DNA of 64,000 nucleotides from Drouetiella hepatica Uher 2000/2452 (GTDB taxonomy: Bacteria; Cyanobacteriota; Cyanobacteriia; Elainellales; Elainellaceae). Location: the NCBI GenBank assembly GCA_019359505.1, contig JAHHHD010000024.1, forward strand, positions 1 to 64,000, written 5' to 3'. Position 1 is the stretch's first letter; every line of letters begins with the position of its first letter. Both the position numbers and the translations under genes were made by a program. Of the stretch, positions 46,322-54,766 are shown piece after piece. The notes under the pieces are model-generated. The model ran no database searches and was not told where the DNA came from. It saw only the letters and a program-made list of their open reading frames with translations.

Positions 46322-46722
46322 GACTCTTACTCCTAATTCCAGTGTTTCTATAGCGCTGTTCCGATATCTAAATTTTCGTATGCCTAAACTTTGTCGTTAT
46401 AAATCTTAATACCAATAAATCCTAATACGTATAAAAACAGCAAAGCGAGGTCAAATCTGATCTCGCTCGCTGGGTCGAATATTCGATTCTTTCGATACCT
46501 AAGCAGCACACGTTACCTACGCTGTAAAACCTCAGATTTTGAACCAGCTCAGCTTTTCTCCATTCAATAATTCGACCTTTTTGTGGCGACCTATCTCAGT
46601 AAGACCTAAATGAGGCAGTATCGCTATCAAATAGTGATATCAATACATGGACGTTTAGAATACTAAAGAGGCAAATTTGAGACGGAGAATGAATCTGAAC
46701 CAGTTCCTTATACCTGTGGAAA
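46322..46722. other. intergenic region with one hairpin
   Basis: No gene is supported. AGCGAG (46444-46449) pairs with CTCGCT (46462-46467). On the minus strand this stem is followed by a moderately T-rich stretch, so it might end the DUF3155 transcript. The open frame starting at 46677 on the plus strand is antisense to the DUF3155 gene and not credible. Confidence 0.45.
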
Positions 46723-47037
46723 CTAGCGAGCTGCAACTGCCAGAGTATCTGACTCTTCATCTTCTGGAACCCTTAAACTTGGGAACAGAAAATGATTTTC
46801 TTCAACATACTGCGCGCCAAATAGTCCCTTCTCTGCCCAGAAGTATCGATCCGTGGTATGCTCATTCCGCTTCACCAGCAAAAGTGCGGGTGGCGCAATG
46901 CCCTCAGATTGAATAAACTTACGGGCAGCAGTTACGGGCTTATCTTCACCGCTCTCAATGCTGTACTGAGGCACCAATTCCAGGATGCGGCGACCCTCTA
47001 ATCGGCGACGACTTTTACGCTTACGTCTTCTTGCCAA
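46723..47037 (-). CDS. DUF3155 conserved cyanobacterial protein
   Basis: A 104-residue protein found throughout cyanobacteria. The start is a TTG with a full AGGAGG site 9 bp upstream, and the first residues are the very basic ARRRKRKSRRRLEGRR, which could bind nucleic acid. The centre PVTAARKFIQSEGIAPPALL and KRNEHTTDRYFWAEKGLFGA is the conserved core, followed by an acidic tail. Function is unknown. It is divergent from the Hik2-like kinase gene. Confidence 0.88.
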   Translation of the reverse strand: MARRRKRKSRRRLEGRRILELVPQYSIESGEDKPVTAARKFIQSEGIAPPALLLVKRNEHTTDRYFWAEKGLFGAQYVEENHFLFPSLRVPEDEESDTLAVAAR

Positions 47038-47359
47038 CCTAACCCACCTCCTAACGTGTCTATAGTGACCAAAACAGGCTCTCTGTAACCTTCGTTACAA
47101 AATCTAGACCGAGCAAAGTATACCGAGTTAAAAATTTAATTTCAACTTCATTTAAACTTTTGAAACAAAAGCTAAAGGCACCTTATATTACGTAGTGTAG
47201 ACTACAAAGTCAAATTGTATAAGCTAGCGAAAAGTGCTGAATATTTTGTAGAGATGATTTTAAGGGCGATCGTAAAAAATTATTGCAGATTCGATCGCCC
47301 CATGCTACTAAGCCAACGTTACTAAGCCAACGTTTTTTGAAGCCAGGTTAACCTATCGC
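47038..47359. other. divergent intergenic region, no gene seen
   Basis: About 320 bp between the divergent DUF3155 and Hik2-like kinase genes. It is AT-rich and should hold both promoters. A short sequence AAGCCAACGTT occurs twice close together (about 47311-47321 and 47325-47335). No RNA gene or repeat element was recognised. Confidence 0.5.
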
Positions 47360-48991
47360 ATGTTGATGCCCGCCAGTTCGGAATTTGTTGCACTTTGCCA
47401 GTCACAGGTTGCCTTGCTGACCCAGGGGCTGAAAGCGACCTTGAGTATTATTTATCTGACTGAAGAGTTGACGGAGGTCGCAGAGTCCAAAATGGTGCCT
47501 GTGGTGGCTTACCCAGAGGCTGTCGCGGGCTGGGGTGAGGAGCAAATTCTCTCTTTGCTGTCGCGGGGCAATTTGTCCTATGACAGCCGCTCCTACGGTG
47601 CCCACTCCTACGATAGCTACACGGGCAATGCTGAGGTGCGATCGCTCCAGCCCCATACTTCGCCTCAGTTTGCTCTGTTGCCTCCCTATTCTGGCTCCGA
47701 CGATCGCGCTCGTGACTCTCACTATGACCCGCTTTCCTCAGAGCGTCCTTTAGAACCGACGGACAGATCTTTCTCACGTCAGCAGCAGGTTGTGCTGCCT
47801 ATCATTCACGAGGAGGTTGTGATGGGTTTGCTGGTGACGGCAAGAGCCGATCGTGCCTGGACAGAAGCTGAACAAGAGCAGATCGAGCAAATTGCCAAGG
47901 CTTTGGCGCTGGGGTGTGTGCTAGATCAGCGATCGCAGTGGCTCCTGCAAGATTCGCGGCAGCAGCGTTTGCTTCGCGAGCAGCGCCGCGACTTGTTTGA
48001 TAATCTGCTGCATCAGTTTCGCAATCCGTTGACTGCCATGCGCACGTTTGGCAAGCTGCTGACCAGAAGAATTCGCCCTGAAGATGCTAATCACACGGCG
48101 GCTGAGGGCATTGTGCGGGAGAGCGATCGCCTACAAGACCTGCTGAAAGAGTTTGATGCAGCCATCGATCTTGATGAAACCGATCTGCGGCGATTGCTTA
48201 GCGCGACCGATTCTGAAAGCCCTGATGCTACCCGTCCAGAGCTGACCCCGCGCTCTATGCCTTTGCTCAGCGCTGCCCTCGGCGATAATTTGCCGGATGG
48301 CGGCTCGTCTGGTAGCAGCTCGTCTGGCAGCGCCTCGCCCAATAAGCCGTCTAGCAATCATATCTTGCTCGGCACATCCATCCGTCTGGAAACTTGTTCG
48401 ATCGCACAGGTGCTAAAGCCGATGCTGGAGTCGGTAAAAGCGATCGCTCAAGACCGACAGCTAGAACTCAATGCGGATATTCCCGACCTGCCCCCGGTGC
48501 AGATGGATGTCCGGGCGCTGCGGGAAGTGTTGAGTAATCTGCTTGATAACTCGCTCAAGTACACCCCTGCCAACGGGAAAATTGAGGTGAGGGTGCACCG
48601 ATTCTCAACGGCTTTGGGTCATCGGCAGGCGATCGCTATCTTTGACAATGGGCCAGGTATTCCTCCTCAAGATTTAGAGCGTCTGTTTGAGCGTCACTAT
48701 CGAGGGGTACAGGCAGCGACTGATATTCCAGGGTCGGGGATAGGGTTGGCGATCGCTCGCGAGTTGGTTCTGCAAATGCAGGGCGAAATCGAGATCTTTA
48801 GTCCTGCTGCCACCTGCGCATTGACGCAGCCCAGTAGCTTAGCTAATGATGGGGATGAGCCGATCGCTCCCCAATCTCTTAACCAGTCTCCCAGTCAAGC
48901 CCCCAGTCAAGCTCCCAGTCAAGATTCCAGTCAAGCTCCTGGCACTGCGGTAGTGGTTTATTTGCCCGAAGCGCCTGCGGTTGACTTCTGA
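47360..48991 (+). CDS. GAF-domain sensor histidine kinase (Hik2/CSK-like)
   Basis: A 543-residue soluble sensor kinase. The N-terminal GAF-like domain (about 5-195) begins FVALCQSQVALLTQGLKATL and ends with QQVVLPIIHEEVVMGLLV and LGCVLDQRSQWLL. The H-box is LLHQFRNPLTAMRTFGKLL with His218, an unusual HQFRNP instead of HELRTP, which I associate with Hik2 and the chloroplast sensor kinase CSK. HATPase_c follows (LSNLLDNSLKYTP, DNGPGIPPQD, GSGIGLAIARELV). Two low-complexity inserts are present: Ser/Gly-rich about 310-330 and a PSQA repeat about 511-530. Hik2/CSK sense redox or salt stress and control photosynthesis genes; the assignment rests on recalled similarity. Confidence 0.72.
   Translation: MLMPASSEFVALCQSQVALLTQGLKATLSIIYLTEELTEVAESKMVPVVAYPEAVAGWGEEQILSLLSRGNLSYDSRSYGAHSYDSYTGNAEVRSLQPHTSPQFALLPPYSGSDDRARDSHYDPLSSERPLEPTDRSFSRQQQVVLPIIHEEVVMGLLVTARADRAWTEAEQEQIEQIAKALALGCVLDQRSQWLLQDSRQQRLLREQRRDLFDNLLHQFRNPLTAMRTFGKLLTRRIRPEDANHTAAEGIVRESDRLQDLLKEFDAAIDLDETDLRRLLSATDSESPDATRPELTPRSMPLLSAALGDNLPDGGSSGSSSSGSASPNKPSSNHILLGTSIRLETCSIAQVLKPMLESVKAIAQDRQLELNADIPDLPPVQMDVRALREVLSNLLDNSLKYTPANGKIEVRVHRFSTALGHRQAIAIFDNGPGIPPQDLERLFERHYRGVQAATDIPGSGIGLAIARELVLQMQGEIEIFSPAATCALTQPSSLANDGDEPIAPQSLNQSPSQAPSQAPSQDSSQAPGTAVVVYLPEAPAVDF
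48890..48937 (+). repeat. four 12-bp in-frame tandem repeats
   Basis: Units CCCAGTCAAGCC, CCCAGTCAAGCT, CCCAGTCAAGAT and TCCAGTCAAGCT at 48890-48937 encode PSQA PSQA PSQD SSQA near the C-terminus of the Hik2-like kinase, between the last ATP-binding motif and the final beta strand. The repeat is nearly perfect at DNA level and so recent. Confidence 0.85.
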
Positions 48992-49071
48992 TCGACTGAC
49001 CGCTAAGCTTCTCAAGGCTGAGGAGTCATCTATTCACTTTCAATTGCCAAATTGCTGGAATTTCTCACTGT

Positions 49072-50307
49072 ATGAACCTGCTGATTCAACGCCTAACTGC
49101 GGTTGCCGTCGCCACCTTGAGCACCGCCTGGACAGCCTCTTACGCCCTTGCCGCTGGATTTGGACAACAAGAAGTTGAGCAAAGCCGTTTCATTGCGATC
49201 GCTGCTCCCTACTCCGGTGGAACAGCTCACCAGCTCTTGATTCTGGAGCAGGTAAAGGACACACGCCCCTGCTGGAATGTTTTGGGGGGCACCCCGATTA
49301 TTGTTGATCCGGTGTTGCGGACTTTTGACTTCAACGGGATCTGTGGACGCAGCATCGATGCCAACGGCTACTCGATTCGAGTCAATGGTCAAGACTTGGC
49401 TCTGGCCTATAGCGTTCGCGTGATTCGCCGCAACCAAAATCTAGTGCTAGTGGGCGATCCGCTCGGCTGCTACAATCCCGATCGCAGTAAATGCCCCAAC
49501 CCCGAATTTGATATTGGTCATGCTAACGGACTGAGTGCTGACTTTACTGAGATTAGGCTCAATCCGGGCTGGCGATTTACTCGCCGTGTGCTGGACGATC
49601 GCCCCTTAGGGCATATCTATCTCACCTATGAGGGCACTTTCCCTCCTAGCCCGATTGCCTATGCGCCCGTGCCGACTCCTGTACCGCCGCCTAACCCCAA
49701 CACGCTGACCTTCAGGGATGTGGGCGGCGATACTTACGCCACCGAAATTCAGCAAGCCGTTCAGCTCGGCTTTATTGCTGGGTTTGAGGACGGTACGTTT
49801 CGTCCCCAGCGATCGCTCACCCGTGAGCAGTTGGTATCTATGGCGTTAGAGTCCTTGAAGACGCTGCCGGGAGTCACCTTGACTGTACCTAGCACTGCGG
49901 CATCTGCCCCCTATGGCGATGTGGAAATGACTCGCTGGAGCGCCGCCAAGATTGAATTTGCCCGCCGCAACAACATCGTTAGCGGTTACGAAGATGGCAC
50001 CTTCCGTCCGACCAATCCCGTCACCCGTGCCGAGATGATGGCGATCTTGAGCCGCACTGCCGAATATGGGCGATCGCTCCGTCAACTGAGTCCTGATCTA
50101 CCCTCTACCCAAGCCCCTCAGCCGTTTACCGATATTTCAGGGCACTGGGGCGAAGCTCTGATCAGCGCCATGTCTACCTATTGCGGCGTAGCTTCGCCCT
50201 ACAACGAGATCGGCACCAACTTTGCCCCTAATGCGGAAGCTCAGCGCAACTATGCAGCGGCGGCAACGTTGAGAATGCTTAACTGTGTGACAACTGCTCC
50301 CCAGTAA
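49072..50307 (+). CDS. exported DUF3747 protein with SLH domains
   Basis: A 411-residue surface protein. A signal peptide (LTAVAVATLSTAWTASYALA) precedes a DUF3747-type domain (about 25-200) with conserved Cys-containing blocks RPCWNVLGGTP, FNGICGRSIDANGYSIR and GDPLGCYNPDRSKCPNP. A Pro-rich linker (APVPTPVPPPNPN) leads to SLH domains: QLGFIAGFEDGTFRPQRSLTREQ, RNNIVSGYEDGTFRPTNPVTRAE and a weaker third at DISGHWGEALI. SLH domains bind pyruvylated cell-wall polymer, so it is anchored at the cell surface. It starts about 80 bp after the Hik2-like kinase gene; a co-transcribed pair is possible. Confidence 0.87.
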   Translation: MNLLIQRLTAVAVATLSTAWTASYALAAGFGQQEVEQSRFIAIAAPYSGGTAHQLLILEQVKDTRPCWNVLGGTPIIVDPVLRTFDFNGICGRSIDANGYSIRVNGQDLALAYSVRVIRRNQNLVLVGDPLGCYNPDRSKCPNPEFDIGHANGLSADFTEIRLNPGWRFTRRVLDDRPLGHIYLTYEGTFPPSPIAYAPVPTPVPPPNPNTLTFRDVGGDTYATEIQQAVQLGFIAGFEDGTFRPQRSLTREQLVSMALESLKTLPGVTLTVPSTAASAPYGDVEMTRWSAAKIEFARRNNIVSGYEDGTFRPTNPVTRAEMMAILSRTAEYGRSLRQLSPDLPSTQAPQPFTDISGHWGEALISAMSTYCGVASPYNEIGTNFAPNAEAQRNYAAAATLRMLNCVTTAPQ

Positions 50308-50622
50308 GGGCACGGTTTTGAGCAAGAAGTGCGGTTGTTTTAGCTGAAAAGACGATCGACTGAGCAAAAAGCGAGATTTCTCTCGCTGTAAGTAATGCTG
50401 ATTTAAACGAATTTGTGGGCACATCGAACCTCAGAAGGGGCTTGGCATTGCCAAGCCCATACCGGGATCTGTCGTGGTTCTAATTCAAACTGGTATAAGA
50501 TCAATTGAACACAAAGCCAGAGTTTTCTGCTTCAAACCGAAAGTTTCGAGTTGTGAGGCTGGAGAATGAGGGTTGAAAGGCGATCGTGGTTGTTTTGAGG
50601 GCGGAAGCCGCTGACTTTACCT
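50308..50622. other. intergenic region with a perfect hairpin
   Basis: No gene. A hairpin GGGCTTGGCA-T-TGCCAAGCCC lies at about 50437-50457, downstream of the SLH protein gene. It has no T-run, so it is an incomplete terminator or a processing site. Confidence 0.5.
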
Positions 50623-50799
50623 CTAGCCCTCTCCCCCATCAAACATCACCTCATATCGTGCTTGGGGATGGAGCTGCCGCAAAACTTGGGCATAGCCCTC
50701 AGCATCCGAGAATCTGTAAAACCGAGCCACATAGACATGCCGCAAATTCGGCAACATCCGCACGACAATCCATCGCTTGATGCGACGTTCATAGGTCAT
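50623..50799 (-). CDS. small conserved cyanobacterial protein
   Basis: A 58-residue basic protein starting MTYERRIKRWIVVRMLPNLR, followed by HVYVARFYRFSDAEGYAQVL and an acidic end. The pattern of aromatic and basic residues looks like a single small alpha/beta unit, and similar proteins are, as I recall, common in cyanobacteria. ATG 50799 is chosen over the upstream ATG at 50820 because it begins the conserved part. Function is unknown. It is divergent from the next HTH gene. Confidence 0.62.
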   Translation of the reverse strand: MTYERRIKRWIVVRMLPNLRHVYVARFYRFSDAEGYAQVLRQLHPQARYEVMFDGGEG

Positions 50800-51004
50800 A
50801 ATAAATTGTCTCCATTGCAAGTTGGAGCTAGAGCCAGTGCAGAACTTTCCAGGGGACGCACTGGCTTGCTAGTTGGTTAAATATTATCACACAGTTCGAC
50901 CATGTACTAAAAAAGTTAAACATTGGTCTACTGCTGATTATTTATGTACCTCCAGCTCTTATTTGTGTAGGCACAAGCTTAATAATCTCTGTGAGATTCA
51001 GAAA

Positions 51005-51265
51005 TTGACCGTCCGCTGGCGACTAAGAGAAGTAATGGCAAGGCAGCGTATGACCAACAAACGCTTAGCCGAACTTATTGGTGTTCACCCAAATGCCATC
51101 TCATCTCTCAAAAATCAAGACAAAATGCCGCGCATCGGTGGAGATATGCTCAATGCGCTCTGCACCCATCTAAACTGCACACCCTTCGACCTGATTGAGT
51201 ATGCGCCCGATCGCCCCACCTTAGACCCAGAAACTTTGTCCTCTACAGTTCATGACGAGATTTAG
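51005..51265 (+). CDS. XRE-family helix-turn-helix regulator
   Basis: An XRE/Cro-type DNA-binding protein of about 86 residues: TVRWRLREVMARQRMTNKRL, then AELIGVHPNAISSLKNQDKM, then LNALCTHLNCTPFDLIEY. Helices 2 and 3 (NKRLAELIG and NAISSLKN) form the HTH. The frame is open from GTG 50873, but the upstream 44 residues are Cys-rich and unlike the family, so TTG 51005 is taken as the start. Such small regulators in cyanobacteria are often solitary. It is convergent with the AlkA-like gene, 17 bp apart. Confidence 0.75.
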   Translation: MTVRWRLREVMARQRMTNKRLAELIGVHPNAISSLKNQDKMPRIGGDMLNALCTHLNCTPFDLIEYAPDRPTLDPETLSSTVHDEI

Positions 51266-51282
51266 ACGAGGGCTGCTATCCC

Positions 51283-51891
51283 TCAGTCTAAACTGCGCCA
51301 AAGATACCAGGAGGCGATCGTCTGGTAAGGCTTCCAGACTTGTCCAATTCGCTCAACGGTTTTCTTATCTGGCAATTCTTCCAGCCCATAAAGCTTGCGG
51401 ATAGCTGAGCGAATGCCCAAATCATCGACAGGCAAAACGTCCCAGCGGTGCAGACGAAAAATCAGCAGCATTTGCACTGTCCAACGCCCAATGCCTTTAA
51501 CCTGCGTCAGTAACTGAATGATTGACTCATTGTCTAGAGTTTCTAGGTGAGCGATCGGCGGCAGCCCCACCTGGATTCTTTGCGCCAAGTCTTTGATGTA
51601 CAGCACTTTGGAGCGGGACAGCCCTACACTCCGAAGAGTCTCATCTGAGGTACTGAGGATGGCTTCTGCGGTAAGCAAATTAAGTTCAGGGTAAAGCTGA
51701 AGAAAGCGGCGATGAATTGCGGCAGCTGCCTTGCCAGAAAGCTGCTGATAAATAATAGACCTTGCCAGAGCGTCAAGCAGTTCACCTTGGTGCGGCTCCT
51801 GATTCAACGTGCAGTTTCCTACGCGATCGATCACTGTTCCCAAGATCGGATCAGCTTGCTTGAGAGTAGTTTGGGCGATCGAATAATCCAT
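51283..51891 (-). CDS. 3-methyladenine DNA glycosylase II-like (HhH-GPD)
   Basis: A 202-residue DNA repair glycosylase of the AlkA/MAG type, which removes alkylated purines. The helix-hairpin-helix is LTQVKGIGRWTVQMLLIFRL, followed by the Gly/Pro-rich loop and catalytic aspartate in WDVLPVDDLGI. The N-terminal ARSIIYQQLSGKAAAAIHRRF and C-terminal IGQVWKPYQTIASWYLWR blocks are typical. It lacks the N-terminal extra domain of E. coli AlkA, as usual for short bacterial members. It ends close to the HTH gene and is followed upstream by about 530 bp of spacer with palindromes. Confidence 0.9.
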   Translation of the reverse strand: MDYSIAQTTLKQADPILGTVIDRVGNCTLNQEPHQGELLDALARSIIYQQLSGKAAAAIHRRFLQLYPELNLLTAEAILSTSDETLRSVGLSRSKVLYIKDLAQRIQVGLPPIAHLETLDNESIIQLLTQVKGIGRWTVQMLLIFRLHRWDVLPVDDLGIRSAIRKLYGLEELPDKKTVERIGQVWKPYQTIASWYLWRSLD

Positions 51892-52107
51892 ACCTATACT
51901 TATCCTCTCAATGGGTACGGCACCGTACGAACCAACGACTTACAGTTCGATAACCTGATGGAGGCAAAACAGGTAGCGATTACTTCATATTAGGCGGTGT
52001 CTGGGGCGCTTCCTACGTTGAAAATAGCTATGCAGTCATCCAAGATTGAAACCCAGTAAATGAATTGAAGTGAAAGGCAAAATTAGCCGATATGATCTGA
52101 AGCACAC

Positions 52108-52143
52108 TTCAGTATCTTTGGCGCTAGCGCCAAAGATACTGAA
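52108..52143. repeat. perfect 36-bp palindrome without loop
   Basis: TTCAGTATCTTTGGCGCT at 52108-52125 is exactly complementary to 52126-52143. It lies in the 525-bp spacer between the AlkA-like gene and the 3' end of psaB, 80 bp from another hairpin. It lacks the GGA loop of the other elements. Confidence 0.85.
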
Positions 52144-52223
52144 ATTTATTACATAGACGCGTTTGGCAACAGAGATCAGATTGGTATTGTTCAAAACTTA
52201 TACTAATTTAAGACCCAAACAGG

Positions 52224-52274
52224 GCAGATGATTTTCGAGAGCCGCGCGGAGCGCGGCTCTCGAAAATCATCTGC
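52224..52274. repeat. hairpin element, 24-bp arms with GGA loop
   Basis: GCAGATGATTTTCGAGAGCC plus GCGC (52224-52247) pairs perfectly with 52251-52274; the loop is GGA. The inner GAGAGCCGCGC is the same as in the 18436 and 57494 hairpins, while the outer half differs. Weak outer inverted repeats (TACTAATTTA near 52201 and TAAATTGGTA near 52288) may mark its ends. Confidence 0.8.
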
Positions 52275-52360
52275 TGCCTCATCAATTTAAATTGGTATTA
52301 GTAAATGCTCAATTAAACGCCGACTTCAAGTTCATCGATTAACTCAATACTTAGCCCCGT

Positions 52361-52392
52361 AAAAAAGTCCCCTGCTTTTCAGCAGGGGACTT
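52361..52392 (-). terminator. intrinsic terminator of psaAB
   Basis: A 12-bp stem AAGTCCCCTGCT / AGCAGGGGACTT (52365-52376 and 52381-52392) with a 4-nt loop. Read on the minus strand it is followed by TTTTTT (complement of 52361-52366). It lies 26 bp after the psaB stop. Confidence 0.85.
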
Positions 52393-52417
52393 CATTCATC
52401 TATTCAACACTGACCGA

Positions 52418-54646
52418 TCAACCGTATCGACTTGCTGTCGAAGCGATCAAGAAGGCAGCGTAGGTTAAGACATAGCCGATCGTAAAGTGAGCTAAGCCAA
52501 CCACGCGACCTTGAACGATCGACATCGCCACAGGCTTATCCTTCCAACGAACCAAGTTCGCCAGCGGAGTCCGCTCATGTGCCCAAACGATCGTTTCGAT
52601 TAGCTCCTGCCAATAACCTCTCCAAGAGATCAGGAACATGAAGCCCGTCGCCCAAACCAAGTGTCCAAATAGGAACATCCAAGCCCAGACCGCCAGGTTA
52701 TTCATGCCATAGGGGTTGTACCCGTTGATCAACTGCGAAGAGTTGAGCCAGAGGTAGTCCCGCAGCCAGCCCATGATCGTCACTGAAGACTCATTGAACT
52801 GAGCCACGTTGCCGCTCCAGACCGCCAGGTGTTTCCAATGCCAGTAGAAGGTGACCCAACCTAAAGTGTTCAGCATCCAGAACATGGCGAGGTAGAAGGA
52901 ATCCCAAGCTGAGATATCGCAAGTACCACCACGACCGGGACCATCACAAGGGAAGGCATAGCCAAAGTCTTTCTTATCGGGCATCAGCTTGGAGCCACGA
53001 GCATCCAACGCACCCTTAACCAAGATTAAGGTGGTGGTGTGTAGACCCAGAGCGATCGCATGGTGAACCAAGAAGTCGCCAGGTCCAATGGTCAAGAACA
53101 AAGAGTTCTTGCCGCTGTTGATGGCATCTAGCCAGCCAGCCAGCCACACGTTGCCGTGATTGGGCCAAGCCGTCGAAGCAATGCTGTCAGGGTTTGAGAG
53201 CAATGTATCAAAGCCATACAGCAGCTTGCCATGGGAAGCTTGAATAAACTGTGCGAACACAGGCTCAATCAAGATTTGCTTCTCAGGCGTACCAAAGGCC
53301 TGCATCACGTCGTTGTGGACGTAGATACCCAGCGTATGGAAGCCCAAGAACAGAGATACCCAGCTCAAGTGAGAGATGATTGCCTCTTTGTGGTTCAGAA
53401 CGCGATCGAGCACGTTGCCCTTGTTCTGAGCCGGATCGTAATCCCGCACCAAGAAAATCGCGCCGTGAGCAAACGCCCCCACCATAATGAAACCAGCAAT
53501 GTACTGGTGATGGGTGTAAAGCGCCGCCTGAGTCGTGTAATCCCGTGCCATAAAGGCATAAGGAGGCAGCGAGTACATGTGCTGAGCCACTAAAGACGTG
53601 ATTACGCCCAGCGCAGCCAATGCCAGTGCCAACTGGAAATGCAGCGAATTGTTCAGAGTGTCGTACAGACCTTGGTGAGGCAGGTTGAACTGACCTTCAC
53701 TCTTGGCGCTGAGCAGACCCTTCTTAGAATCCAGCATTTCTTTGATGCTGTGACCAATACCAAAGTTGGTGCGGTACATGTGACCCGCAATGATGAACAG
53801 AACGGCGATCGCCAGATGGTGATGCGCAATATCCGTCAACCACAGCGACTCAGTTTGAGGATGGAAGCCACCCAAGAAAGTGAGAATTGCAGTTCCAGCG
53901 CCCTGAGAGGTGCCAAAAATATGGTTCGCACTATCCGGATTTTGGGCATACACGCCCCAATTTCCGGTAAAGAAGGGCATCAAACCTTCAGGATGAGGCT
54001 TCACCGATAGGAAGTTGTCCCAGCCCACATGCACACCCCGCGATTCGGGAATGGCAACGTGAACCATGTGCCCTGTCCAAGCCAAAGAGCTAACGCCAAA
54101 TAGACCCGCTAGGTGGTGGTTAAGGCGAGACTCTGCATTCTTAAACCAGGACAAGCTAGGGCGAAACTTCGGCTGAAGGTGCAGCCAGCCTGCAAACAGC
54201 ATCACTGCCGCCAGGAATAGCAAGAAGATAGAGCCTTGGTACAGGTCAGCATTCGTCCGCATCCCCTGGGTGTACCACCAGTGGTAGACACCAGAATAAG
54301 CAATGTTGACAGGGTTAGAAGCACCTGCACGGGTGAAGGCATCTACCGCTGCTTGACCGAAGTGAGGATCCCAAATCGCATGGGCGATCGGGCGAACGTT
54401 CAGAGGGTCTTTAATCCACTGTTCAAAGTTACCTTGCCAGGCGACGTGGAATAGGTTGCCGGAAGTCCACAAGAAGATGATTGCTATATGACCGAAGTGG
54501 GAAGCAAAAATCTTTTGGTAAAGATTCTCTTCCGTCATGCCGTCATGGCTTTCAAAGTCGTGGGCGGTGGCAATCCCATACCAGATCCGACGCGTGGTCG
54601 GGTCCTGAGCCAAATCCTGGCTAAATTTTGGGAATTTTGTTGCCAT
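52418..54646 (-). CDS. psaB: photosystem I P700 apoprotein A2
   Basis: A 742-residue integral thylakoid protein. With PsaA it forms the photosystem I core that binds P700, the A0/A1 cofactors, most antenna chlorophyll and the FX iron-sulfur cluster. The start [16 protein letters not shown] and length are typical. The FX loop [18 protein letters not shown] supplies two of the four cluster cysteines. Many His-rich membrane segments are visible ([17 protein letters not shown]). It follows psaA after 120 bp, and the pair forms one operon ending in the hairpin just downstream. Confidence 0.98.
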   Translation of the reverse strand: MATKFPKFSQDLAQDPTTRRIWYGIATAHDFESHDGMTEENLYQKIFASHFGHIAIIFLWTSGNLFHVAWQGNFEQWIKDPLNVRPIAHAIWDPHFGQAAVDAFTRAGASNPVNIAYSGVYHWWYTQGMRTNADLYQGSIFLLFLAAVMLFAGWLHLQPKFRPSLSWFKNAESRLNHHLAGLFGVSSLAWTGHMVHVAIPESRGVHVGWDNFLSVKPHPEGLMPFFTGNWGVYAQNPDSANHIFGTSQGAGTAILTFLGGFHPQTESLWLTDIAHHHLAIAVLFIIAGHMYRTNFGIGHSIKEMLDSKKGLLSAKSEGQFNLPHQGLYDTLNNSLHFQLALALAALGVITSLVAQHMYSLPPYAFMARDYTTQAALYTHHQYIAGFIMVGAFAHGAIFLVRDYDPAQNKGNVLDRVLNHKEAIISHLSWVSLFLGFHTLGIYVHNDVMQAFGTPEKQILIEPVFAQFIQASHGKLLYGFDTLLSNPDSIASTAWPNHGNVWLAGWLDAINSGKNSLFLTIGPGDFLVHHAIALGLHTTTLILVKGALDARGSKLMPDKKDFGYAFPCDGPGRGGTCDISAWDSFYLAMFWMLNTLGWVTFYWHWKHLAVWSGNVAQFNESSVTIMGWLRDYLWLNSSQLINGYNPYGMNNLAVWAWMFLFGHLVWATGFMFLISWRGYWQELIETIVWAHERTPLANLVRWKDKPVAMSIVQGRVVGLAHFTIGYVLTYAAFLIASTASRYG

Positions 54647-54766
54647 AAGTCCTAATTGAAGTTCTCAATTAGCGATCGCCTCTCGCCTAATTTCCCTGAG
54701 TTAGATAAAGGGCATAGATTAACCTATGCCCACACTTAATCTAGAGAGATTAGCGATCAGCCAACG

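Noticed and set aside
46677-46916. 79-residue plus-strand frame over the DUF3155 gene
   Set aside because: It is antisense to a well conserved gene and its translation resembles nothing known.
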